Assembly: GCF_001305295.1 (NCBI RefSeq)
Contig: NZ_LJSI01000027.1
Span: 62,001-126,000, forward strand
Length of the DNA stretch: 64,000 bases
From: Neptunomonas antarctica
Lineage (GTDB): Bacteria; Pseudomonadota; Gammaproteobacteria; Pseudomonadales; Balneatricaceae
Reading direction: 5' to 3'
Position 1 is the stretch's first letter; every line of letters begins with the position of its first letter. A program made the translations under genes and the position numbers. The notes under the pieces are model-generated. The model saw nothing but the letters and a program-made list of their open reading frames with translations. It ran no database searches and had not been told where the DNA came from. Below are positions 27,348 to 35,829 of this stretch, piece by piece.

Positions 27348-27911
27348 ACAACTGAGCACTTCACTTGATGAACAGACCGTACAGTACTCATTATCCAAAT
27401 TGCTTAAAAATGTCCAATGAACATCGTCGGCGCTTAGATGCTTACCATTAAGTAAATCTAAAGCGAAAGCTGCCGTAGCGTCATGTGGTACGAACACTTT
27501 AAAGCCAAGCGCACGCGCAATTCGTACTGTTGCATCGATTGAGTTGTTGGTAAGGACGCCGCATACCACTAACTCTGAAACACCATGTTCTGATAGGAAC
27601 TGTTTCAGATCAGTGTCGATAAAGGCACAATTTTCACGCTTCGTGACAACGTGTTCGGTAGTTGCTGGTAGCACTTGGCTTTTAAATGAAAAGTGCTCAG
27701 ATGACGAATGATAGGGCGAACTTTCGGATGTTGAAGAGTGGCGAACATGAACTACAGATAAGCCGCTACTCCGCCACGAAGCCAGCATAGTTGCCATGAT
27801 CTCTTCGGCATTTACATTATTCCTCTCATGATCAGAGAAACAATCAATAGCATCTTGAACATCGACAATGATCAGTGCTGGATTTTTCGACTCAAACATA
27901 AATCCTTCCAT
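27342..27911 (-). CDS. isochorismatase-family cysteine hydrolase (gene cassette)
   Basis: 189 residues. The catalytic triad of the family is visible: Asp in ALIIVDVQDA, Lys in VVTKRENCAF, Cys in LVVCGVLTNN, the last followed by the cis-peptide region and a TVRIARALGF helix. Members hydrolyse isochorismate, nicotinamide or N-carbamoyl amides; the substrate is not decided here. The first ATG lies near the preceding attC core; an ATG four codons later has AAGGA close upstream and may be used. Intact member of cassette array 1. Confidence 0.85.
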   Translation of the reverse strand: MEGFMFESKNPALIIVDVQDAIDCFSDHERNNVNAEEIMATMLASWRSSGLSVVHVRHSSTSESSPYHSSSEHFSFKSQVLPATTEHVVTKRENCAFIDTDLKQFLSEHGVSELVVCGVLTNNSIDATVRIARALGFKVFVPHDATAAFALDLLNGKHLSADDVHWTFLSNLDNEYCTVCSSSEVLSCV

Positions 27912-27914
27912 GGT

Positions 27915-28020
27915 GTATCACCGGGCCAGCGGAGTGGAGCTATTTTTGTGGTAAAAGAGCGAAGCGAAACCACAAAAATTGTGCAACGTAGCTGGCTCCA
28001 CGTGCATGGGCTTATTAGAT
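27915..28020 (-). repeat. attC-like site, 106 bases
   Basis: Minus strand begins ATCTAATAAGCCC and ends GGCCCGGTGATAC. The body is a long imperfect palindrome: GTGGAGC with GCTCCAC, and TTTTTGTGGT with ACCACAAAAA around a short loop. The TAA of the upstream cassette gene sits inside the first box. The right core GTGATAC departs from GTTRRRY at one base. Position, length, and folding fit an attC site. Confidence 0.7.
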
Positions 28021-28532
28021 ATTTTCACGCTCATTTAAAGCAACAAATAGACTTTGAATAGAGTCATCTATAGAACTTCTAGCCGTATCTACAACTATGC
28101 GATCTGATCTCCACGGGTGGTATTCACGATCTACCACGCATTTCCAGCTGGTCGATTTCAGCCCTGGAACTTCAGGTGCTCGTGTCTCGACACGCCTCCT
28201 ATGCTCGCTGACGTCATAGCATATAACTTCAATATTTACATATTCGGAGCAAGCAATAACTACAACTTCATTCCATTCGATACGGCTGAGCTCTATAGGA
28301 TTACACGAATCAGCAATGACACTATTTCCTAAAACCAAATTATCTGCTGCGATCCTATATGAAAGTCTGTATCCCTCACCTTCAACTTTGAAATCGCATA
28401 AGTCTCGAATAGCTTGCTCTATCGTATCTATTCTTAGAAACACAGCCCTGTTTTCTTGGCCAATTCTTTTGCCAAGGTCGACTTCCCTGAACCGGGCAAT
28501 CCGGAAAATATATATAATGTCGAACTCTTCAT
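28015..28532 (-). pseudogene. P-loop AAA/nucleoside-kinase-like ATPase gene, frameshifted
   Basis: The ATG at 28532 opens a frame with a clear Walker A (LYIFSGLPGSGKSTLAKELA) that stops at TAA after AKKTGLCF. One base over, the downstream frame continues without a start of its own as VFLRIDTIEQAIRDLCDF, NSVIADSCNPIELSRIEW, EVICYDVSEHRRRVETR and PWRSDRIVVDT, the pattern of small AAA-type kinases (Asp after the P-loop region, LID-like Arg residues). A single lost G in a GGG run at about 28449 explains the break. About 172 codons if repaired. Gene cassette between two attC-like sites. Confidence 0.85.
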
Positions 28533-28535
28533 CTC

Positions 28536-28583
28536 ATTTAACGCCAGCCATCACGCGCTTGTCGCGTGATGGCATTGTTATGC
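28536..28583 (-). repeat. attC site, 48 bases
   Basis: Minus strand GCATAACAATGCCATCACGC ... GCGTGATGGCTGGCGTTAAAT: left core GCATAAC, right core GTTAAAT (fits GTTRRRY), and a GCCATCACGCG / CGCGTGATGGC stem with a tiny loop. The GNAT stop codon overlaps the left core and the next cassette ATG lies four bases past the right core. A tandem copy of TTATGCAATG adjoins it. Confidence 0.75.
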
Positions 28584-29114
28584 AATGTTATGCAATGTTT
28601 CCCATTGCTTCTGGGTCAGACGGTATAGCCTTACTGAACGACAATGGAACTCCAACTCATCGAAGCTGGAAAATCCCGCTTTCTCAGCGACTTTTAATGA
28701 TGCCACATGCTCAGGCTCTATGATCACGACCACTGAATCGACTAGTCTCTTTCCGAAAGCATAATTCAGAACTGCTTTGGCCGCCTCAGATGCCAGCCCC
28801 ATGCTCCAAAAGCGCCGGGCAAGTCGATAGCCCAAGTTGATTTCCTCAACCTCTGCAACCATTTCTGGTCCAACGCTGCAAAAACCTATAAATTCAGAAG
28901 ATTTTTTGTCTATTAGTGCCCATGGCCCCACACCATGTGACTCGTAGCAAGCTAAACACCACTCAATGAACTTGCGAGTAGCGGCTTCATCACAAACGCC
29001 AGTAACCGAGTACTTCATCACGTCAGGATCGCTGAGAATTTCGGTCAATGCGGGAACATCCTCGAGGGATAACCGCCGTAAAATCAACCTCTCTGTTTCA
29101 CAAATCTGCACCAT
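28578..29114 (-). CDS. GNAT-family N-acetyltransferase (RimJ/RimL type; gene cassette)
   Basis: About 179 residues. CETERLILRRLSLEDVPALT at the start, then FIGFCSVGPEMV, EINLGYRLARRFWSMGLASE (the acetyl-CoA pyrophosphate loop region) and VASLKVAEKAGF: the RimJ/RimL-like GNAT_3 layout. It likely acetylates a protein N-terminus or a small amine. GGGAGG lies just ahead of ATG 29114 and five bases ahead of the following GTG (29111), so the GTG may be the real start; the ATG at 29129 falls in the upstream GTTATGC core and is unlikely. First cassette of array 1. Confidence 0.85.
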   Translation of the reverse strand: MVQICETERLILRRLSLEDVPALTEILSDPDVMKYSVTGVCDEAATRKFIEWCLACYESHGVGPWALIDKKSSEFIGFCSVGPEMVAEVEEINLGYRLARRFWSMGLASEAAKAVLNYAFGKRLVDSVVVIIEPEHVASLKVAEKAGFSSFDELEFHCRSVRLYRLTQKQWETLHNIA

Positions 29115-29127
29115 AGCCTCCCTGTGC

Positions 29128-29343
29128 ATAACAGCTAATTATAAAGACCGGGGCCTTATAACTAGTTGGCCCCCTTAACAAGGAAAACAACATTAAGACT
29201 CGTGGAACATAGTTTTATAAATCAATAACTTGAAGGCGTAATGAGTATAACGTTGATTGACAAATGAAGCCTCCGTGCTCTTGCTGTTATTCATTCCTTT
29301 ATCATGAGCGCAAACTACTTTCTTTAAAGATCAATAAGTTAAC
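29128..29343 (-). repeat. ~215 bp dispersed repeat, copy A
   Basis: One of three copies (others at 29898 and 55562). On the minus strand it starts TTAACTTATTGATCTTTAAA and ends TTATAATTAGCTGTTATGC, with conserved internal words AAGTTATTGATTTATAA and GGAATGAATAAC. The ends form an imperfect inverted repeat (ATAAC...TTTAAAG against ATAAC...TATAAAG). It has no coding frame. Its right end sits directly before the GNAT ribosome site. Confidence 0.8.
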
Positions 29344-29473
29344 ACTTTTTTCCTTGTTAAAGGGAAAGGGGTCCACTGAACAAAGGCTGCAGAACTACCG
29401 ACAGCCTCAACACCTTTGTCCAGTTGAAATTTTGGTCTACGCTCCATTTTGTGAATAGATTGTATAAGCCTCG
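29344..29473 (-). other. cassette-like tail with large hairpin, no gene
   Basis: Downstream of the lipoprotein stop on the minus strand. It holds a long imperfect stem, ACTGAACAAAGG at 29375-29386 against CCTTTGTCCAGT at 29413-29424 with single unpaired bases, and an inner GGCTG / CAGCC. Extrahelical bases in such a stem recall attC sites, and the stop codon is followed by AACGAGGC, but no clear right core exists. Confidence 0.35.
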
Positions 29474-29863
29474 TTACTCAACCTTAGCACCATAGGCCTT
29501 CAATTTATTTACGTCATCAATTTCAATGGCAATACCACCAACAAAGGGCGCCGCCCACGAAAATGCAGCAACAGTTCTGCCACCTTTAACGTTTATAACT
29601 GCATTGGCGCCAACTTTTCTCGCTTCTTCGGCTAGAAGAGGATACAGGCTTTGAACACTGCCATACCCTTGGCGATCATTTGCTTTGACGTGACCAATAA
29701 CCCTATAGCCTACACTCTCAGGAACGGTGGCTGTTGTCATGTATATTTGTCCGCTAACGCGTTTACTTTCAGACACATGGGGAACAGATGATGAAGAAAC
29801 TGATGCACAACCAGATAAAAAGAAGACTATGAAAGCGGCACACGATACTAATTTTATATACAC
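29474..29863 (-). CDS. small lipoprotein, RcsF/YbjQ-like fold possible
   Basis: 129 residues from a GTG with AAGGA eight bases upstream. Lipobox FFLSGCAS at about residue 19. The mature domain (VGYRVIGHVKANDRQGYGS, LLAEEARKVGANAVINVKGG) resembles the short alpha/beta 'EARKLGANAV' domain seen in RcsF-like and YbjQ-like proteins. Outer-membrane anchored stress or surface function is possible, but not shown. The gene is bracketed by repeat copies A and B, like a cassette. Confidence 0.65.
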   Translation of the reverse strand: MYIKLVSCAAFIVFFLSGCASVSSSSVPHVSESKRVSGQIYMTTATVPESVGYRVIGHVKANDRQGYGSVQSLYPLLAEEARKVGANAVINVKGGRTVAAFSWAAPFVGGIAIEIDDVNKLKAYGAKVE

Positions 29864-29897
29864 AAATATTTTCCTTTTGATTGATGATTTCTAACGT

Positions 29898-30109
29898 ATT
29901 ACAGCTAATTATAAATCCCATAGCCTCACAACTATTCACCCCTTTAACAAGGGGAAAATCCATAAAGCACGAAGAATATAATATTATAAATCAATAACTT
30001 GAAGTACACAGGAGTGTTGTCGGCTGACAAATGAAGCTTCCATGCGCTTACCGTTATTCATTCCGTTGCGATGATCATAAACTACTGACTTTAAAGATCA
30101 ATAAGTTAT
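29898..30109 (-). repeat. ~215 bp dispersed repeat, copy B
   Basis: Same orientation and order of conserved blocks as copies A and C: TAACTTATTGATCTTTAAAG at the minus-strand left end, GGAATGAATAAC and TTCAAGTTATTGATTTATAA in the middle, TTATAATTAGCTG at the right end. The final core is changed to TAATAC. Lies between the diguanylate cyclase stop and the lipoprotein start. Confidence 0.8.
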
Positions 30110-30144
30110 CGATAAATGGGAGCCCCACTTATTTGAGCCCTCAA

Positions 30145-31914
30145 TCACGCAATATGACAATTATTCCGTCCATTATTTTTGGCAATATACATCGCGCTAT
30201 CGGCTCGTGTTATAAGCGCATCCAGGCTTTCAATCCCGGCGTCAAACACACTAACCCCAATACTTATTGTAATGCGGCTCTCTATTTGAGGAAGCGTAAT
30301 TTCACTCACTATATTACGAAGTCGTTCAGCAATCAGCGTGGCTTGGGTTGCATCGGTCTCTTCAAGCAGCACCACGAACTCTTCACCGCCAAACCTTGCC
30401 GGCAAGTCCGTTTCCCTACACATTTTCCGAATACAGCTCGCTACCTTAATTAAAACGGCATCACCAATAGCATGTCCGTATTGATCATTAAATTGTTTAA
30501 AATTATCAATATCCAGCATCAATATAGATATACAACGTTGATAACGTTTAGTTTTACTGAAGACTCTTTTTGCTTCGAGGTAAAAAGCGCGACGGTTCAT
30601 TAATGACGTTAACGAATCCGTTGATGCTATCCGTTTGAGTTCAGCCGTTCTATCGTCAACTTTTTGTTCCAATGTTGCATTCAGCTCTTTGAGCTCTTTT
30701 TGGACGACAGCAAAGTGTTTCAACGAAACGGCAACCATGGTGATGGAAAACAGGAGCAAACCCACGGCGATGGGCATCCTTGTCCAGGGAATAAAACTGT
30801 GCGCTACACCCATATCAATAAGTAAAAAAATGCTGAATATCGCGAAAGTGGATATTAGTATTTTTACCACCCCGCTAACCTGCTTAAATTGCATAAATGT
30901 GTTAACAAATAAAATAAGCAGACTCACCGTTAATAAAATATCAAACAGTAAATACATGGTCGATAGCTCAGCTATCCCTGTAAGCGATCCGCCAATAGCT
31001 AAAATGACGAAGACGAGGTGAAAGATCCAAACCGCCTTAATGACTTTAGTAAATTTCCATCGGTGCCACGAATCAAACAGCATGGCCATGGCAATGGGCA
31101 GAACAAAATAGGCGGTAGCAGCAAGATAGTCCCACAGTAGCGGAGCATTGATAAGAAGTTGCTTAGCCTGACTTTGCGCAAACAACATGACACTCGATGC
31201 AAACGTAAAAAAGGAAATGAGTAAGAATGACTGCCTGTTCGACTGAACGAAGGCAAAGATTAAAGCCAAAAGGGAAATCAACAAAGACAAGCCACTGACG
31301 ACTATATCGGTTAACGAATTGTCGATAACATAACGGAGTAAATCTATTCGCTCCATCAGCTTAACCTGACCCCACAAACCGATGTCCGTAGATGAAGAAA
31401 ATATCCGAAAGTAGATCACTTTACCTGCAAAATCATTAGGCAAAGCAATCATATGCCACGGCCACCCTTCAAAGCGTCCCTGTCCATTTTGATCAAATGA
31501 GCCGTAGTGATAAATTTGCTGTCCATCGATATAGACTTCGGTAATCAGGTCGACACTATAAATATAAATAACAGGGTCGCGCCATTCACCGTTGTCTGAC
31601 AGAACTGTTCGATACCATACGTTTGTCTTTCCCTTTCGGCCGGGTGGATTAGAAGGAAAATCAACGTTTTTCCACTGAGCTGAATCCGACTCCCCCACTG
31701 TCCATTCTGGAATACCATTCGCAGTAAAAGGGGAATCACCCCAGCGATATTGCCAATTAGAGTCAATATTTTGGGTTTCTCCCTGGGCTGCAACAAAACA
31801 AGGAAGCAAAATAAGGGTAAGGCAGGTTACGACATGCAAAATACATCGTCGAAATAAATGAAATGGATTAACTGATAATCCTGATCGGATACCTTTATGA
31901 TAAAAAAAAGACAA
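30145..31914 (-). CDS. 7TMR-DISM diguanylate cyclase
   Basis: 589 residues. Signal peptide or first span (about 25-43), a 7TMR-DISMED2-type extracellular beta domain (about 60-190), seven membrane spans (about 205-400), a short coiled coil (LKELNATLEQKVDDRTAEL) and a GGDEF domain. The active site is GGEEF near residue 511, with RETD I-site five residues before it, so it is an active, product-inhibited c-di-GMP synthase. TTG start with AAGGA seven bases upstream. Ligand unknown; DISM domains are thought to sense carbohydrate-like or small molecules. Confidence 0.92.
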   Translation of the reverse strand: MSFFYHKGIRSGLSVNPFHLFRRCILHVVTCLTLILLPCFVAAQGETQNIDSNWQYRWGDSPFTANGIPEWTVGESDSAQWKNVDFPSNPPGRKGKTNVWYRTVLSDNGEWRDPVIYIYSVDLITEVYIDGQQIYHYGSFDQNGQGRFEGWPWHMIALPNDFAGKVIYFRIFSSSTDIGLWGQVKLMERIDLLRYVIDNSLTDIVVSGLSLLISLLALIFAFVQSNRQSFLLISFFTFASSVMLFAQSQAKQLLINAPLLWDYLAATAYFVLPIAMAMLFDSWHRWKFTKVIKAVWIFHLVFVILAIGGSLTGIAELSTMYLLFDILLTVSLLILFVNTFMQFKQVSGVVKILISTFAIFSIFLLIDMGVAHSFIPWTRMPIAVGLLLFSITMVAVSLKHFAVVQKELKELNATLEQKVDDRTAELKRIASTDSLTSLMNRRAFYLEAKRVFSKTKRYQRCISILMLDIDNFKQFNDQYGHAIGDAVLIKVASCIRKMCRETDLPARFGGEEFVVLLEETDATQATLIAERLRNIVSEITLPQIESRITISIGVSVFDAGIESLDALITRADSAMYIAKNNGRNNCHIA

Positions 31915-32219
31915 TCTTAAATCCTTTTAAGTAGGGCCAAACCATCTTAGACAAACATCTTATGAAAATTATTATCTTATTTTTCAACAGACTGGAGCAG
32001 TTTTAATTTATTTAAAACTCATGCCAGTACGCCTCTACACATGATGTTTTTCACCATCATTATAAGGATAGCAGATTTTCCAGAGCAGACCCGGTATACA
32101 GGTTGCGCTTTAGCTACCGAAAGGCAGATAAAAAATCACTCAACATATCCAAAGCAGAAAAATGCAAGACCAGCCCACTAGACCCTCTCAAAAAATACCC
32201 ATTAGTTAATGAGTCTCTT
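31915..32219. other. intergenic, no gene seen
   Basis: 305 A+T-rich bases between two minus-strand genes; expected to hold the cyclase promoter. No hairpin, repeat or open frame of note was seen. Confidence 0.4.
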
Positions 32220-33227
32220 TTAGTTTAATGATTCACTCGGCTCTATATGTTCGTTATTTATTGTCAGAAAATGGATAATACGCTGCTCTAGATAGAAGCG
32301 TGGCTTAAATAGAGTACCACCATCTATAAAGCCGACATGGCCACCATGTTGATGCAGTTCATAAGTCACATCTGCAGAGAACTGGCTAGCTGAGGGAATC
32401 ACATCTGCATTCATAAACGGATCATCAGCAGCATGTATCACTAACGTTGGCCGATTAATTTTACTTAAATAGCCAAGCCCGCTTGCCTTGGCATAATAAT
32501 CATCGGCACCCTCGAAACCATGCAGTGGTGCAGTGACCTGATGATCAAACTGATAAAATGTTTTCAGTGTGCAAACTTGTTTCAGTGTGATGGCGGCTTG
32601 ATTAACAATCGTTCGATTATTAAATTTATCGGTGGCCTTCTGCCGGAGCTGCTTAATCAAATGCCATTGATAAAGAGTCGAAAACCCTTTTTCCAGCCGT
32701 TTGGCGCAGGCTGATAATTGCAAAGGCGCCGAGACAACAACGGCGCGGTCTATGGCGCTATTATCGTGCAGCTCTCCAAGATATTTGGCCAATACATTAC
32801 CGCCTAAGCTATAACCGACAGCGTTCAGTTTTGCTTGAGGAAAATGCTGTTGGAGATACGCTAAGGTAGCGCTAATATCCTGAGTATCCCCACTATGATA
32901 ACTACGAGCCAAACGGTTGGCTTCGCCAGAACAACCACGATGATGATGTACAACAGCGCATAAGCCTGATCGGTAACAATCCCGCAGTAAGCGGCGCACA
33001 TAGTGGGAATCAGAGCTACCTTCCAGCCCGTGCAAAATAACAACAATGCTGCTGGCGTTACAGGGATCGCCTAACCAATCAAGATCGATAAAATCACCAT
33101 CGCTTAATTCCAGACGTTGACGCGATAGCGCTGGGGATTCAACCTTTGTAAGCACAGGTAAAATCGTCTGCACATGTGGATTTTTTGCCCACCAAGGGGG
33201 TGAAAAAGGTCTCATCAAGTCTGTCAT
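32220..33227 (-). CDS. YheT-family alpha/beta hydrolase
   Basis: 335 residues from the ATG at 33227. The opening FSPPWWAKNPHVQTILPVL is diagnostic of the YheT/EMB8 family. Nucleophile elbow GYSLGGNVLAKYLGE, acid in HAADDPFMNADVIP, and the last His in HGGHVGFIDGG complete the Ser-Asp-His triad. Cytosolic esterase with unknown physiological substrate. The frame extends to 33290 without a ribosome site. Next to DUF1840 on the same strand. Confidence 0.92.
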   Translation of the reverse strand: MTDLMRPFSPPWWAKNPHVQTILPVLTKVESPALSRQRLELSDGDFIDLDWLGDPCNASSIVVILHGLEGSSDSHYVRRLLRDCYRSGLCAVVHHHRGCSGEANRLARSYHSGDTQDISATLAYLQQHFPQAKLNAVGYSLGGNVLAKYLGELHDNSAIDRAVVVSAPLQLSACAKRLEKGFSTLYQWHLIKQLRQKATDKFNNRTIVNQAAITLKQVCTLKTFYQFDHQVTAPLHGFEGADDYYAKASGLGYLSKINRPTLVIHAADDPFMNADVIPSASQFSADVTYELHQHGGHVGFIDGGTLFKPRFYLEQRIIHFLTINNEHIEPSESLN

Positions 33228-33329
33228 AGCTGCTTTTCTTTTTTGTGCAAATAGCTGATCCCATTTATCAAAACGCTCGCACCTGCACAATTAAGCTTTG
33301 CCGGAGCATAAGACGACCCTCGTTTAAAA

Positions 33330-33626
33330 TCACTCCCACATGACGTTAGATTCTGCCTTCGCTGCAGCAGCAAGAAGATCAATCAGCGGCAGCGCCCGAT
33401 TCGCCATATTCACCTCAACCTCCTCTGCGTCCTTATCCGGAACGGGCGGTGGCGTTGTACCCGCATCAATCGCGGCGGTTAACTTGCTCAGCGCGGCAGG
33501 TACGTCTGCCGCCAGGATCGCGCCTGGCACGGTGGCGCTGTGGCCCATCATCTTAAGCATAGCAAGCGCTACATCGCCAAACATCGTAATACTGCCATAG
33601 GCATCGGTTGTAAAAGTCACCAGCAT
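33330..33626 (-). CDS. DUF1840-family protein
   Basis: 98 residues; MLVTFTTDAYGSITMFGDVA and ALPLIDLLAAAAKAESNVMW are the family's conserved ends. No signal or span; a small cytosolic protein of unknown function common in gamma- and betaproteobacteria. GAGGAG seven bases before the ATG. It precedes the YheT gene by 100 bases and may share its transcript. Confidence 0.88.
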   Translation of the reverse strand: MLVTFTTDAYGSITMFGDVALAMLKMMGHSATVPGAILAADVPAALSKLTAAIDAGTTPPPVPDKDAEEVEVNMANRALPLIDLLAAAAKAESNVMWE

Positions 33627-33803
33627 GACGTACTCCTCGAATATATTAGTGTATAAAGATTTTTTACTGCACTATTTTTCAATTAAATCATTTACGTCTT
33701 TAATAATGTCGCTGCGATGTGCCGCTAATTCTAATTATTCAATCTGCGCCATACTAATTCACCTTGGTCAGCGTTGATCTGTAGGTACATGCTAAGACAT
33801 TAC

Positions 33804-34457
33804 TTACCTCCATTCATTGCGACAACGAGCAGAATAAAGGTAATAGTCTTTACATAGGTGACCTCTGGCATTCTTTGAATAAGGCTTATCGTCATTATTA
33901 TTCTGCGGAGTAAAAGTGCACTTTGGCTGCCAATGATATACGTAAATCGGAGTTTGGTAGACATCTTTAAGTCTGATGACTTTTGTAGGATGGCATGAAG
34001 GTAAAGCGAATGTATTACTCACAATGAGAATCTCATTGAATAACTCGCGGTCCAGTTTTTCATGAAGAGTAACCATACCTTCAGGGAAAAGATAACAGAA
34101 TAGAATAGAAGCATGACTGAGTTCAGCATTCTTAAAATCTTTGCGATAGAGAGTAAGGTTATCCAGACGTAAACTATATTTCCGGATTATTGAGACCAAC
34201 CATGGCAACCAGGATAATTCGTAGCCGAGTACCTGTTGGTGTGGGTACTTACGGGCAACAGCGATAACCAGCGTTCCCCAACCAGAACCGAGATCAATTA
34301 AAGGTCCATTGGCAGGCCTATCGATGGAAGTAAGCATGGCTTGGCAAGCGCTGTCTGAGCTCATCATGGGGGAAATACCCGTTTGCAGCGTGCTCCAAAC
34401 AATGGATAAGGCAGTGAGAAGGACGAAAACAAAAAGTATTAGCTCAAGAATATCCAT
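33804..34457 (-). CDS. membrane-anchored class I SAM-dependent methyltransferase
   Basis: 217 residues: one N-terminal span (ILELILFVFVLLTALSIVW), then motif I GPLIDLGSGWGTLVIAVARK and motif II VLGYELSWLPW of a Rossmann methyltransferase, followed by a DFKNAEL acidic motif. Substrate unknown; similar anchored proteins are annotated only as methyltransferases. AGGA about ten bases upstream of ATG. Next gene downstream is DUF1840 with 178 bases between. Confidence 0.8.
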   Translation of the reverse strand: MDILELILFVFVLLTALSIVWSTLQTGISPMMSSDSACQAMLTSIDRPANGPLIDLGSGWGTLVIAVARKYPHQQVLGYELSWLPWLVSIIRKYSLRLDNLTLYRKDFKNAELSHASILFCYLFPEGMVTLHEKLDRELFNEILIVSNTFALPSCHPTKVIRLKDVYQTPIYVYHWQPKCTFTPQNNNDDKPYSKNARGHLCKDYYLYSARCRNEWR

Positions 34458-34499
34458 GTTAACGAGGATCCTGGATCTGTTGAATGTTCATGATTTTAT

Positions 34500-35387
34500 T
34501 CAATCAGCAACCCGCTTGCGCGTTAGCGCTATGCCTAAAATTATTAATAACATCGCCGCCAGGCTGTGCCATTCAATTGCTTCGTCTAAAATAAGCGCGC
34601 CAGTAAAATACGCCACGACAGGAATCACGTAATTAATGTACGAAAGAAACGTAGGACCTGCCGTGGCGATAACTGCAAACAAAATAATGGTGGCAAACGC
34701 AGTCGGGCCGATACCCAACCACAATACGGATAATGTGGCCTTTAAAGAGTAGCTTTGTTGCCACGGTAAATCTTGCCACAGCCACAATGGCACTATAGCG
34801 ATGCTGGAAACTATCATCACGCCAGCCGCCGTTACAACAGGGTTATAGGAGGGCAATCGCCTCACCAAAATGGCATTTATCGCATAGCTAAAAGTGGCGA
34901 GCAAAATCAGCAGACCACTCAGTAAGTTACTGTGAGTTCCCACTAACGACGGCCAAAGCACAACCGCCACGCCAGTAATACCCAACACAAATCCGAGTAT
35001 TTTAAAGCGATTGAGGTTTTCCCCTGACACAAAATAATGTGCCAAAATCATTGTCGCCAGCGGCATAAATGCCATCAATAATCCCGCAATGCCCGAGCTA
35101 ACATCCTTCTGACCTATGGAGATCAGAAGAAAGGGTAACAGGTTGCCCATAACACCCAGCAGCAAAAACACCGCCCAAGCCAACGGGTCGACAGGCAAAC
35201 GCAAACCCCTGGCATATATAAAAATAATTAGGATGACCGCTGCAACCAACACTCTAAGAGAGACTATACCCACAGGGCTAAAGCTTTGCAGTGAGACAGC
35301 GGTAAACATAAATGACGTACCCCACAGCAGCATGAGCAGCAGCAGAGAAAGCCAGTCTTTAACAGTAGGAGTGTAGTTGTGAGTCAT
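34500..35387 (-). CDS. EamA/DMT-family transporter
   Basis: 295 residues from the ATG at 35387, with ten predicted spans in two EamA repeats (LLLMLLWGTSFMFTAVSL ... LLLGVMGNLLPFLLISIGQ; second: LLSGLLILLATFSYAINAIL ... PVVAYFTGALILDE). It would export metabolites or amino acids across the inner membrane. The open frame continues upstream to 35516, but those codons encode the tail of a transposase remnant, so the true start is 35387. The remnant lies directly upstream and may have replaced the original promoter. Confidence 0.9.
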   Translation of the reverse strand: MTHNYTPTVKDWLSLLLLMLLWGTSFMFTAVSLQSFSPVGIVSLRVLVAAVILIIFIYARGLRLPVDPLAWAVFLLLGVMGNLLPFLLISIGQKDVSSGIAGLLMAFMPLATMILAHYFVSGENLNRFKILGFVLGITGVAVVLWPSLVGTHSNLLSGLLILLATFSYAINAILVRRLPSYNPVVTAAGVMIVSSIAIVPLWLWQDLPWQQSYSLKATLSVLWLGIGPTAFATIILFAVIATAGPTFLSYINYVIPVVAYFTGALILDEAIEWHSLAAMLLIILGIALTRKRVAD

Positions 35388-35399
35388 GTGTTTGCATCG

Positions 35400-35540
35400 A
35401 TTAGATAAATGGGGACAGAGTACATTTTTCTTAGGCCTACCCTTTATACCTTCTTTTAACCGTCGGCCACAAAGCGTTTCCAAATTATCGACAAAGCAAT
35501 CATTGCCTAAAACCAAAGTGACCGGTACTTCGCCTGACGC
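35400..35540 (-). pseudogene. C-terminal remnant of a REP-associated (Y1) transposase
   Basis: In the frame that leads into the EamA gene the codons read LVLGNDCFVDNLETLCGRRL then KEGIKGRPKK, the usual tail of TnpA_REP-type proteins (LGxxxFxxxLExxxGRRxxxxxxGRPxK). The edge next to EamA reads GGGGACAGAGTACATTTTT, a boundary word commonly found beside such elements. Nothing of the HUH domain remains. Confidence 0.65.
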
Positions 35541-35707
35541 TATGCCGGATTATCATCTAGCTCCACGTACAACTCATGCGGAGCTAATAAAGAGCTTTTA
35601 CGCCCCAAGCAGTTACATTAATAACTTGACCAAACAGGTTTTAAAAAGACGGGGCTAGATAAATATACTCGGACCCCGTTTACTAAATGCATTGGCTGGA
35701 AACGCAA

Positions 35708-35741
35708 CAGGCCCACGGTGCAAAGGTGCGCTGTGGGCCTG
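35708..35741 (-). terminator. stem-loop after RTX-type gene 1
   Basis: CAGGCCCAC / GTGGGCCTG with an inner GCA / TGC, about 90 bases past the stop of the 600-residue RTX-type gene. An almost identical hairpin follows the second RTX-type gene at 38432, so it belongs to the duplicated unit. No T-run. Confidence 0.6.
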
Positions 35742-35829
35742 CGATTAAGAAGAAATGTGAGGCCTTAGAAGAGGAAGCGCGTCAATTTGGCGCGCTTGCA
35801 GGGTAATACTGAACGCATCGCCGATATCA

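Noticed and set aside
29128-30109. The ~215 bp repeats as ordinary attC sites.
   Set aside because: They are longer than known attC sites and conserved along their whole length, unlike the variable centre of attC; only their last bases resemble a core, so they are reported as a separate repeat.
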